Assembly (NCBI GenBank): GCA_905160935.1
Contig: CAJHZI010000207.1
Location: 62,001 to 126,000, forward strand
Source: Enchytraeus crypticus
Taxonomy: Eukaryota; Annelida; Clitellata; Enchytraeida; Enchytraeidae
Direction: 5' to 3'
DNA: 64,000 bases
Shown one piece after another: positions 11,901 through 25,700 of this stretch. Each line of letters opens with the position of its first letter. The first letter of the stretch is position 1. The notes below the pieces were generated by a model. That model ran no database searches. It had not been told where the DNA came from and saw nothing but the letters and a program-made list of their open reading frames with translations. The position numbers and the translations under genes were made by a program.

Positions 11901-14900
11901 TCCTCAGGGTCCTCAGGGTCCTAAGGGTCCTCAGGGTCATCAGGGTTATCAGGGTCATCAGGGTTCTCAGTGTCCACAGAGTCCTCAGGGTCCTCAGGGT
12001 CGTCAGGGTCCTCGAGTGTTTGTCTGTGCTAGAGAGAAGAGATAGTGAAGAGAAAATAGATAGAGAGGACTAGAATGTTAGAGTAAATTTGATAGTACAT
12101 ACAGGGAAAGAGAAACGAAAGAAAAAAGAAAAAAAAGAGGAACGACTAGTATAATGAGAGAAAGCTAATGATACAGGAAGTGAAGACATGACTAATCTAA
12201 ATTCTGAATGATAATTGAAGAACAGCAGATGAGAAATAAAATAAAAGAATGTGAAAGAGAAATAATGAAGGACAAAAGAGTTGATTATTTCTGTAAGTAA
12301 AGATAACATCTGTTTAGCTAGAAGTACAAGAAAATTCTGAAATCTAACACATAATTTTCTCACAAAACTCTAGAGCAAAGAAGTTGATAATGCAAGGCCA
12401 GCTTCGATCAGAGGGGAAAGGGCATTCGTTTCTATACAATAAACTGCATAATCTGAATGATAAGCCGACTTTGAGTTCGTTCTGTTGTCTTCTAACTGCT
12501 CAGTTAAGAAATTCCTATTTCAAAGAAACGGTTGCATATACATCAGTGCAACTACATAAAGAATATACGCAGAGAGATTAAAATAATAGATCGATAGAGT
12601 GTCAAAAAGAATAAGAATAAAGCGCGAGAAAACCCCTATAGAAAATACAAATAAGTATAACGGAAAAGTGCACATCATTCTAAGTAGGATTAGAGAGAGA
12701 CAGAGAGAGAAAGAGAGAAAGAGAGAGAGAGAGAGAGAAAGAGAGAGGGGGAGAGAGTGGGGGAGAGAAAGTGATAGATATAGAAATTGTGTGAAAGATA
12801 GAGATAGAAGGAGATGGAATACATGTAAATGAATGAGAGAAAACTAAAGAGAAGAAGAGAAAGAATGCAGAATTTACTTTAGGAGATATGTGAGTTGAAG
12901 GCAGTCTTTGGGACCACCCAGTCAGGACTAATAAGTAAAATCGCATAAAAATTGATTGAGAAAACATTCGTAGAGGAAAATAATATCAGGATGTAGGTTT
13001 GAAAAATAGTAGAATACAATTACTTAATTAAAGCTGAAAAATAAAAAAACTAGTGAGCAGTCGCAAGAATGGATTACAACAAGAATACAAAGACAATCTA
13101 CATACGAGTAGAAATCAGTAAAAGACATAAGAAGGAAGAAAATGAACTGTAATTTAACTTTTTAGAAATGTAAAACAGGAATTAGCGTAGGAATTTCACG
13201 GAGAATAAAGGAAACATCTGAACAATAAATTTAAGTCAGAATGAGGAGGAAATTGGCCTCGGGTTTGATGAGAAAAAGATCTGTACGTGACAGACGACTA
13301 TGAATTCAGATAACGATGCTAATGTAAACTTCTTTTAGCATCATTACTTAACTGTACTAATTTTGCGTGTTATGTGTTTTGCAAAATGAAGCTGTTGTCG
13401 TAGGAACGTAGGAGGTCATTGAACCAAAGCTGAGGAAGGCAATTAGAAGCCACCTCAGGACTCATATTTTTCCGCAGTTATAGAATATAGGTTAAAATTG
13501 TATTAAGGCATAGAAAATGGGATAAATCAATCAATGGATGAATACGATTGAGCTCTTTCGGAAGTATTTTAAAGCAGCCTATGAGTAGGATTTTATGCCT
13601 TGATATGTTCATTTCTCAACTGGTAGTGTCATTTCAAATGCCAGGTCAAAAATATATAAATTTATAATCTTTATTTATTTTTCATCTTTTAAATTAATCT
13701 GTATCTTTATATATGCTACGTATATCTTATAAAGACCACGTTAGAAATGAAGATGTTCTACAAAGAATGTCAACTTGTCGTGACCTTTTCAAACGAATAC
13801 GACGACAACAGTTGAAATTTTTCGGACACATTATGCGGAACAAAATAGTTGAAAATACCGTAGTGACAGGAATAATAGAAGGAAAAAGATGCAAGGGTCG
13901 ACAACGAATGACGTTTATTAAGAGTCTTAGCAAATGGATGCAGTTAACTGAAACAGAGATGATCAGAGCAACAATGAACAGAGACATATGGAGAAATATG
14001 ACCATGACCGCCCAGGCTTGGAACAGGCACGGCACTTAGAAGAAGAATATCTTTATATATTTTTAATAGAACAGCTAAATGTAAGCTGCACATTTGGTAT
14101 GAAGTGACTGAACAATCACTGAGACAGGCAAAGAGAAACTTCTTCAGAAGCCATATTTTCCCAGGATGTAGGCTGTATTATGCTGTAAGGCATACATGTA
14201 GTTTTTGTGAAGGGATTAACTCGTTAATCGGTGAAGGGATCTTTATGGTGTTTGAAAGCAGAATGTATTAGTAATGTGTGCCTTTGAGCTCTCACTTGGC
14301 ATACTAAACTTGAGAGAGAGAGAGAGGGGGAAAAGCAGAGAGGGAGAGAGAAAAAGAAAGAGAAAGAGAGAGAGAGTGAATAAATATAATTCTATAATAA
14401 TGACTCTTATGTTACAAGTCTGCATTTACAAGGTTCTAAGCCATTGGTATGAAATCTGACTTTAGAAAAATGTAAATCTATAAACTTGATCTTAAATATA
14501 TAAAGAATCAACGTGCGGATCAACGGTTTGAGAATCACTACTCTAAAATGTTTTAGTCGAGTTTAAGAATAAAGTCGATTAACGTTTGCACTAGTTCAAT
14601 GATTGGTACGCAACGCGCAAACGTTGAAACTCAAATCGTAGAATCATATTTCAATCGATTTAACATAAATGCATCAAGTCCGTTTCTTTAGGAATTTTAC
14701 AATAAAGATTTAGCGTCCTGTGCCTCACCCGAATGTGATGTCTCAGGGATGTCAAACGGAATATGCAACTACGAACAGTTGAGTACATCCCCAAAATGCA
14801 CAACAAATACCTAAACCGAAGAGAAAGCGAGATCGATAACAGTGCAGTCCCTTAGCCAGATATAGATAAAAGGAGGGTGTGTATTATGGGACGATACAGT

Positions 14901-17900
14901 ACAGAATGTTGAGTTACAGGTACATGATCGAAGGTCAAGTGGTAGAGAGTTCCAAAGTGTAGTGGCAGTAAACTGAATGATCGCCTAGCAATTAAATGAA
15001 TGAGTATGTTTTAGGGATAGAAATTATGTTAGTACCACTAGAGCGAAGACAGCGGGAAGGTTGATAAGGTGAGATAAAATCAGCGAGGTTTGAAGGTTTA
15101 CCAAAGTTCTCTACTTTCAAAGTAAATAAGGCGATCGTGTATTTTATTTTATACTGCTACCAATAGGTAGACTGTTAGGTCTCTAGGAATAGTTGTTGCA
15201 TGACAAGGAATTTTCGCGAAAATGCAAACATTTGTAATTTTTCGTGAATGTAGGGGCAACTAAGTAGAGTGTCTCTTTATTTCGAAGTTGTATGGTTGAC
15301 AGTACATGATCTTCGCATGGAAAAATGCATAAAATCAATCATCTTCATGCGCGAACTAGGACATTCTACTCGAAATTAGGAAAGTGGAATAGTCATAGAA
15401 TAAATATTGTCTATACAAGAACTGATGTCTTAGAGCTAATTGGAATTGAATCGTAGACAGGAAATAATTATTCGAGTCGTTCTTAAAGCTTTTGTATTGA
15501 TTGTGACAATTTGCACTCGTGTTGCAGCACTGAAGATATTGATTAATCATTATCATCACGAGAATATTTCAGTATGAATGATAGCATTAGATCTCGTGGC
15601 TTACACGTAGATATTAGTTTGCTTATTGATCAATATCCTTGAATATATACTTGCTAAATCAAATAAGTTCAATGTCGGCTTTCTCATTTAGATGTATCAC
15701 TGAGGATGGAAATCAAAACCTGTAAACTAATATATCAATATTTTATCAACTAGACCATTCAGCAGTTCTATGGTAAAGCGCTTCTTATACTCTACATGTC
15801 TAGGTTTACTAGTTTGTAAACCATTAAACTTACAATAACGCCATGTAATGTTTGTTCGGCAGAAAATCAACTTATCTTGATAAGACCAGCTATCTTGTGA
15901 ACAACCTCTTTCTGGCTTCATTACCCTAGAAAACCAAATAATGTAAAACAATATAATAAAATAATGATAATAATAATAATAACAATAACAATAGTAACAG
16001 TAATACGATGAGTATAAAATTATAATAATAATTATTATTATTATTATAGTAATAATAAACTAATAATGTAAAACATTGATATTCTTATTTCTACATTTAA
16101 TTTCAAATTTTTCAGTTTCAAAAATTACATCTGTGAAGCAATCAACTAGAGTTTTCTACGATCATATAGATATCATTGATGGACCTCGTCCTTCAGTAAG
16201 ATTGAAATCTAAGTTTAAATATATGCCTTGAGCTATACAATTGGTGGAAAATTGCTCGCTCGCTGACTTAGACCTTCATTAACTGAATCGCGCTTGTAAA
16301 GTAATAAAGAGAAATTATAGTATAAGCAGACGAGGCAAATAGATCTGTGAATTGTTGTGTAATTCATCAACCCTCCAGAGAGAGAAAACATCAGATTGTG
16401 AATTGACTGATCACTTCAGGCGAGATATAAATAAAATACTCGCAAATGTCCAGCTTTCGTATGGATACGTGACTACCGTACCACTGCTGTCTCAACTCAT
16501 ACTCACTATAATACATGTATACTGTAGATATAACGTATTAAAATAGTCTCTCTCTTAGTGCACTGCCTACTGGCAGGTCCATGATATATAATGCCTTCAG
16601 GCCCTCCACTCTTCGCTGCCTTCCATTTTCCTCTTCATTTCCACATATGAGTGGGTTTTTAAATCACCTAACATACCTAATCTCGTCCTGCCCCTGCCTC
16701 TTTTTCCTTCCATTCTACCTTCTATGACCTCTTTTAATAGATCTTCCCCCCTTAGGATGTGTCCTATCCATCTCTTCCTATTTCTTAATTCATTTGAGAA
16801 ATAGAAAGAAGAGTTGGATTGGATAGTAAAAACAGTCATTATAATACACTGTTATATTCTTTTTCATGACAAAGCACACTCTAGGACGATTATTAAATGA
16901 ATTATGATAAATTAATTTAAGCGAATTCGAATTGTAACACGAAGATAAAAAATAATAATAATATAGTCTAATAAAAATTTTATTATTATAATAAAAAGCT
17001 AAAGCTAAAAAGGTAATTTTTACGTCAGTTTCCTCACTCGAAAGCGATTTCAGTGTAATTGTTATAACAATATTATAATATAATTATATTTATTATTTAT
17101 TCCATAATATTGGTATAAAATTATATATGATAATATAGGTTTTGCCGTACCTTCATTGTGAGAAATATACTGACGAATGACAGAAACCTCTAATTACTGT
17201 TTTGCTATTTTTGTTTCATTTGTTGCAGTTGTTATTGTAGCAATCAATAATTTCGACAAACGCTCAATTCATAACGACCGTTGCCTTGACATTGTAATAC
17301 CAATTGTTGAGGAAAATTGATACAAATTTAATTATGTTCATTCCAAGGTTGAGGTAAGTTGATGATTGAAAAACAGGCTTTAAAATTTGTGTACAGAACA
17401 GTCTGAAAGTGCTTATTTTCCAGTACAATATTTAACTAATTAGTAAATATCAATTGAGAAGCAATAATTCCAATTCAGGTACATGGCTGAATATATCGCT
17501 TTCGAGTGAGGAAACTGACGCTAACCTTAGCTTTACCAGCTTTTACCAGCTAAAAAACTATCCAATAACACCTGGAATTGAACAGTTAGTTTAAAAAATT
17601 CAACCAACCTGCGTGTCTGCTTATTTAACATTCGCTGACGTCACAGCCTGTGAGATATGACGTAAAGTAGATTATAAAAATACAGCGTGAAGACAAAATA
17701 GCATTACTAACCGCCAGGACAGTTGACGAGACTTAGACTAAATAAACACAAAGCCCCTTGAGGGGCTTCAACCAGGGAACTACTTGAAATGCCGCCGCTA
17801 CTCTAAACACTGTCGTACGGCTAAATGTAAATTTATTCTGACAGGGGGGACATTTTTGTTGCTATATTCGTGAGAGCGGATTCATTATGCATAGGCTGAA

Positions 17901-19710
17901 AGTTTATTATGACGGTTATAATCTCTTATACCTATAGAAGTATCATTGCAGTGGACGCGATAAATACTTTATTTAGCGAAAAAACTGTCCTTGCTCCAGT
18001 TATAAACTATATAAAACTAAGATTTTTCTAATCTGGCTGTTTCATTGCATCGTTAAGTTATCTAAATGTAAAACACATTGACTTCGCCTTTCGTTTTCAT
18101 ATTGACTTAACGGTCGTCAATTCTGCTTAGAACTTATGTATTGTAGTTACTTACATATTAGAAATGAGTTAATTAATGATTTAATTTTAATTAAATTGCT
18201 TAATAAAACCAAGCAAGTGATAGCGATGCTATTTTATTTATCCAATTTTTCAAAAGTCTTTTGAAAATCATATAAAGAATGCTAATTTTTATATAAATCC
18301 TCTCTCCTGCATCCTCTTCCCTATTTCTGGCCATTTGACTAAATGAAAGCGGTTAGGACTCTAGTGAATGTTCAATATCCGGTGAAATTGGACACCGAGC
18401 TAAATCCGAGCCACATTCAGCGGCCAACAGTAAAGGACAACGTCATTGAAGATTTTCTATGAAATCTCCGGTCCTCATTTTTTTCAATGGACCAGCGAAG
18501 TTGTGAAATATCGATGCTGCAGTTAGAAGATATTGGACCTAATTTTAGACATTTGCACAAATAAATGACGAATAAACGAAATTCATTAAATGATGAATTG
18601 TTAGGTATAACTCTGTGCCAGACTATTTTATTAAGCAGATTCATTCGTTCCGTTACGCTGTTAGTACATCGACGATATTTGCAATGAAGTTGACAGAGGA
18701 TAGACAAAAATATAAATGTTGTAACAGAAGCTGAATTTAAAAACTAAAATTTACATAATTTTCTATCTAGTCAAATTGTGTCAAGCGGTAAAATAATTTC
18801 TGGCTGTCCATTTTGTGTTTTCCTGAAGAAGGTTTGGTCGCTGTGGTGTTTATGATAAATATTTATCGCTATTTGTCTGAAATAAGAAAATTACACTCAA
18901 TATTGTTTTCGTAGAGACAATTATGAATAATTTCTTGACAAGGTTTATAAATTATTTTTAATGTTTAGCTAACTACGTGCTTACATAATGAATGCCTCAG
19001 TCTACTTCGCTAAATAATAATGACAACAATTAGAGTGCTGCTGTCGACCTTGACAACATCGAGAACTATCGAGATAAATCCAAGCCAGAGAGCAAAAAGA
19101 AGGCCCAAACGGTGCAAACTCCAAAATCCAAAAAATCAGTCCAAAGAGAGTCCATCTTTCAATCTACTGAATTCTTACACAATGAATTATATAACTGTTT
19201 CAGAATTCACTACCTGTTAATATTCATCATATCTAAGATAAGATAAAGATCCGAGGTCGGTCAGATATTCGATCGCGGATCAGTATGTACGGGGTTCAAA
19301 TCCTGGGCTCGCCCGTCACTGACATCGCCTTCGAGTGAAGAAACTGACATTAACCTTACATGTAGCTTTGCCAGAATTTTATCTAGTTGTTTTATATTTT
19401 GCTCTAAAATCTTTTAAAATTCATTCTTCGGCAGTTAGTCTTTAAATAAAGCAATTTGTAAAACTGTCCAGGTAGCAACGAAGCAGGAGTTTGCTGTCGA
19501 GCGTTATACAACACGTGTTTGGTGCAATTCGATCGATTAATCTGGTTAATTAATCAGATTAATTAAGCATCTAATCTTATCAGGATAATTTATTACTCTT
19601 TCTTTACAGACTGGTTACAGCATACGCAAGGTTCCAACTGCCACAACGGAGATGTTAGTCATAATTTTTTCCTAAAACGGGCCCATAACCTTCTCTCTCT
19701 CTCTCTCTCT

Positions 19711-19766
<56 letters not shown>

Positions 19767-22700
19767 TGTATATATATACATATATATACATATATATATA
19801 CATGTATATATATATATATAATGTTCTGTTCTGCCAAGTCGAAGGTCCAATGTACATATTCATGCTCAAAGTCTGCATTCACGTTCCAAAAGGAACACTA
19901 CATAGACTAACAAGTTAATCCCTTATAAAAAAAACCATGCCATTTCGACACCTTTCATGTAAGTGTCGTATAGCTTTAAAATATAACTTCAGAGTTAATT
20001 TCCCGTTGCCTTCCTCAGTTTTTACGTAATGATATAAACTTACAAATAAATAATAATGAAATCTCAATAAAATAAAATAATAATAATAATGATATCTAAA
20101 TATAAGCGAGGTAATGCATCGAGGGTTCAACGTACATTTTCTCACCAGATAAAGGCAGAAGTGGGTTATAAGAGGAGACAGAAATCAGTCCACTGAGGAG
20201 TTATGAAATAGGGCCGTCAGTCCAGCCAGCTTGGAACAAATGAGCTTGACAAATAATAGCAGTTGAATTGTCAAGTGAGGAATGGAGAAAATGTAAAGTC
20301 TACTTCGAAGAAAATTAAATATTAATAGAAGAAATGCGCTCTTTGAAGTCAACATTTGAGATAAAAATAGCGCAGACTAATAAACTGAATCAGTAGAAAG
20401 GAAGGCAAGATTTGAGAGTAAACCGAAAATGGGTGATGTTGGATCATTACAGAATCCTGCAATTGAGTCGATGTTCTATTTTAAAATAACTAATTAAATA
20501 TAAAGACGGGTATCTTATTTTCTAGAAGAAAACAGATTAAGAGCATTCGATAGCTTAGCTAAAGACTGAGCTACATGTAATTCAAGAGAAAAAGAGATAG
20601 AGAGAGAGAGAGAGAGAGAGTTTATTTTATTTCAGATTCACCGCCACAGTGTTACATAATCCTACAGGTTAATAAAGTCCAGAATTACATATAATCCGTA
20701 ACATAATAAGCTACATGGTCACAGACAAAACAATTGAAAGCAGTAAATTATTTTACAAAATGTCTATTCTATCAACAGTTCACGAAATTGATCTGAAATA
20801 GAGGCTACCAAGACAGCGACTAGGGACATCTTGCTGGTTATCTTAGTTAAATAATCATGACCAAGAAATTATTTTCATTCTGCGCAGTATTAAAATTAAA
20901 TCGCATAATATAATATACTAGTTTATTTACCTGTATTTTACCTGAAAACAATTTTCTCTATTTAACTTTGCGAGCGCTTATTAAAGAACCTTGCATTCCA
21001 TTAAGAGAAGCACGGCTTGATGTTATTATGGACAACGGCAACACTTAACTGAGCTGCATTTGCTATTGAGATGTATTTTGATTACTTCACATTTACGCGC
21101 GTTATTACATGCAGTATTCACGTAAGAAAGCATTAGCGAACGATAATAAAATAGATTACAGTATGATGAATGATGACTTTGCTAAATCTTCTGTGGACAG
21201 TTTTATTGCAATAAACGGCTAATCGAGCAGTTTTGTTTTGACCATTTCTGATTTGTTGATGATCGTATGGGCGATGAAAGGCTTTCACAACCAGATTACG
21301 ATTCTGATTCGTGTATTGTAATAAAACTGGAAGTGATTTGATCCGCCTACCTACGCAAGTTTTAAAATAAACCCATAATTTTGATGTAGATGCTGAACGT
21401 TTTCGCTGTTAACTAATATATAAAAATTGTGTTGGCCTACTTAAAATAAAATCTTACTGATTAGTCGCTTTTATTTTATGATTAATTCTTCCTAAAACGG
21501 TATTTATCTTCGCCATATTTTGACATAGCCTACGTGGCACGTTTTATACAATAGGGCTTAATTATATCATTGCAATAAGTCAGAGTTCTATGTTGATCTA
21601 ATAGGGCTACTGAATCCCATTGAAATAAATATTTATTACCATTAGTAATTTAGTAAACTGTCATGAAGCTAAAACAAAAGTTTATTACTTTTATACGTAT
21701 GAATTTTCTCCATCCATGTGACAAAGTTTCTTTTTACATATTCCGAACAACAGAACAGTAAAAGTAATAAATTAAAGAAACACTACTTAATTAATAGAAT
21801 TTGAGTGCAGATTACAAGGTTAGGGGGATAAAATTTGGACACTGCATAAAATAAACATAAACTCATCATAAAGTTACAATACTGCGCACTGAGACTATTG
21901 CCAGCGATACTTTCAACTGATCTGTATGCAAAATCTACGATCTGTTTTCACGGAATTATGCAATTGCAGAACGTGGACGTTACAACAGCTGCGTGACGTA
22001 ATCACGAGCTATTCTGAATTCCGCTTCGTGACAGATCACGAAGGACAAGTCTAAGGAAGAAATTTTATATTCTCTGGGTAATCTCACCGAATAGAGGTTT
22101 ACACACAACTTAAATGAAACTGAAACTACTGGTTCCTTAATTAAAGCAAGCTAAAAAGATGACAATCAGAAATTGTGTATTTCATACTAAATACTTAAAT
22201 TGATTTGTTCATTTATAACGTTTTGAGCTCAGCCAATCTTTTCCATTCTTCTTCTTCATATTCACATTTCCATCTTCCTTCCTTTAGGTTTCTGTTTCAC
22301 ATCCATATAATAACGTGATCCATACCAAGGATTTCACTGTTTCTATCTTTTTGTCCTTCTTTAGACTTTTTGTTAAAAGTTCTTTCTCAATAGCGAAAGC
22401 CTCATTTACTTGTGCAATCCTGCTACATATTTCAGTTTCGCATTTCCAATCAGCTGCTACAGCACAACCGAAATATTTAAACTTCTTACCTCTTCCAATC
22501 TCGTACCATTTTTATCATATTGACATTGCCTCTTTCCTGAGACTCTCTCATCACTCTTGTCTTTTTGATGTTAATCTTCATACCATAGCCCTTTTACAGG
22601 TGAAGAAGTTCTGGAGAGAGTCGGTACGGATAGACAGTTGACAAATGCATTAATAATTAAAAACAAGAATAGGATAAGACACTGTCTGAGGGGAAAGTCA

Positions 22701-25700
22701 CTGAAAGAAGTCATAGAAGTTAGAATGGATAGAACGAGAAGCAGAGGCAGTCTTAGATAGATTAGGAATTTTATTTGATTTAAAGATCCACTCGCACTCG
22801 ATTCAAAATGATTACTCAATTATATTTAAAGGCAGGATTAAATTAAAAGATTAAATAAATTAAGTCTTGTTTGCCCTGCAGAAGTCTAACATTAAAATTC
22901 CTATTAGCCTTTTTGCAATCTCGCTTATTAATGAGGAAACCATCGATTAATCAGATCCTCATTAATTGATTGATTTTTCATTGCCCATACGGTATCGGGA
23001 TTAATGCCGTCATTACGAGAAGTATCTTGGGTAGTTTCTCGCACATTTCTTCAATACATGCAGACCATGTCCCTTTGCATAACAATTGATTTCAAAGAGG
23101 GCAGATAATCAGTTCTCCGATGAATTGTTGCTCCGAGGCTCCAGAGTCAGTTTAATGTATATCACCTCGCCTGCGACATTTGCTCTCTTGTCAAATCTTA
23201 CAGGACAATTCTTCGACTCAATGTAAGTCGCTGGGTCACGAAAGATTCGAATGTCGCATGGGAGAGGATTAAGTGAAGGTTACCCTCGACATCACAGTAG
23301 GCCGCTATAGAGCAGTATTGAGACCGGGTTACGACTTTTGGATGATTTCGGCGCTGTTGTCTATTAAAATCTAAATTCAAAGCTTGTACGGGGTTTAACT
23401 ATTGCACTGATTTTAGGTTTTAGATAATTGGGCATCTACATTCAATTGTTTGTTACTACTATATATTGTAGAAAGTGACCGTTACGAAAGCACCCACATC
23501 TTAGCATTGATAGATTGACTGACTGACTGATTTTAGAATTTGTACAGGTATTTATGGTATTGTAAAGTATCGAAAATAATCATTTGAGACTTTCAATTCT
23601 ATTTCTTGTACATGAGTTTAATTCCAATTAATTTTAATACAATTAAAGAAATTAATAAACTTAATTCTAAATTGCAGTTTACTAATTGGTATTAAAGACT
23701 CGTTTCGATCAGCTAATCGCCTGTCACGGATGTTATTTAGAGAAGGCAAATTGACGTTGAAATCGGCTTAGGTGCTAGACTAGAATCATTTTAAATGAAA
23801 ATTGTGTGTCCTTAATAAGTCTTTCCCGAGATCTGGAACCAGTGGCGAAGTCGGTAAAATACTCGACCGCGGATATGATGGTGCTGGTTCAATTCATGGG
23901 CTCGCCCGTCACTGACATCGCTTTCGAGTGAGGAAACTGGCGTTATTTTTAGTTTTACCATTACCAGATCTGTCAAATAAATGTGATTTTATAACAAGAG
24001 CTGGCGAATCCACGACGAAGCTTTTATACATGTAGATTTCTAAAACTTTAGACTTATGGGAAAATTTCAGTTAAACTCTCTTTAGTGAACCATTATTTTC
24101 TATTGTCTTCGGATGCTGAAAGATTAAGATACTATTCAGTCATTTTCCACGGTTGCGATTTTAAACTTGTATTTGATCGTATTAATAACAATTTTTCAGA
24201 TTTTATCCTCTATCAAAGGGTTTCCAGTTTCCACCATTACTAGACATCTCTCTCTCTCTCTTCATCAAACTGTGTGATTCACTGGTCCATTGCAGTCACC
24301 TATAGCTGCTATTTCACGATTTGCGATTCAAAGTTGTGATTACTGAAATCCTTTCACCTGAGTTAATTTTTGCATTAGTGTTATTTTAAAATTATCAAAT
24401 CTGTTGCAATGGCGAAGAATGAAATTGTAAACATGTATCGCTTCAGAGGGCGCAGCTTAGTGCCCTGTGTCGGGTTTGAATGAAGGGATGAGCTAAGAAG
24501 AATCTGGTTTAGACTAGCGGGGTGTCACGTCTAATCCACGTCGCTTCATTGCTTTCCATCCCACCTCAGGATTCAGTCCACTCATTCCCGGATCCTACTG
24601 GAAATCTCGTTCAAGCATATGTGTTACGGGTTAAAATATTCGAATCTCTCAAAGTATTGGAAGAGAGTGAAAACATCGGAGTCAAAATATACAAATTTAG
24701 TGCCTTAAAGGAATATTTAGATAAACTTTCTTTTGCTCGTTCTACTAAAAGCTCGTTTGCTTGAGAAGCAGGATCGAATCCCAGCCGGACCGTCTCTAAC
24801 AGTATCCATTTTAATACCGAAACAATCGCTAAATTTGGCTTTATTCCTACAAAATTAGAATTTATGTAAATTTTACAAATGCTATCTAAATATTTGGGCA
24901 AGCTATCGGCAGAGCTTTCTCGAATTTTCCATTGATTATTCTACCTTTATCTTTCCACTATTATAGAATGCTATTTGAATGGCCCAGCTACTGAGTTCTT
25001 TAAGTAGAAGGTTTTTGTTCGAATTTCAACCGTATCGCATGTGATAGTATCTTTTGTAATACGCCAGTAGACTAAAAGCCTAACTTATGTAGTTTATAAA
25101 AATTTAGCGAGATATACAGTGTATTTATTTTTATACTATAATTAATTTCAACCGACATGTCATGACCAGGATATATGTATGCGAGGCTTCAGGACCGAAT
25201 TCAAATAAAATAACGATATTTGATACTGATATAATGCAAACGTTTCTTCTGAGATTCTCTCTTTCTCTTTTTCACTCTCTCTCTCTTTTATTTTCTCTCT
25301 CTCTCCCTCTCTTACTCTCTCTCAACACATTCAATAAAAATAACGATAAATAGAATAAAGACATTTTATAAAGATACAACTTAATATTTCTTCAAAGTCT
25401 TGATCGGTCATAACTCATTGTCATACCTTTTTGTTGTACATTGCATAGGATCAGTTTCGTTCAACATATTTCTGACCAAATTTGGGCATCACTTTTTTAA
25501 TGAATACACTTTTGATATCACATTACTATGGTTAAGTCTTTACTGCGGTTTCACCGCAAGTCTACAGTCTACAATGCGTCAAGCACATGACGTGGTATTT
25601 GGGCTAAAGGGCTTTAAAGTGCTACGTGTTCATCGGATTTTGATGACATTCAGACAGTTATCGGTTGGGGGTAAACAGGATTGTTTTCTCAGAGAATGAC

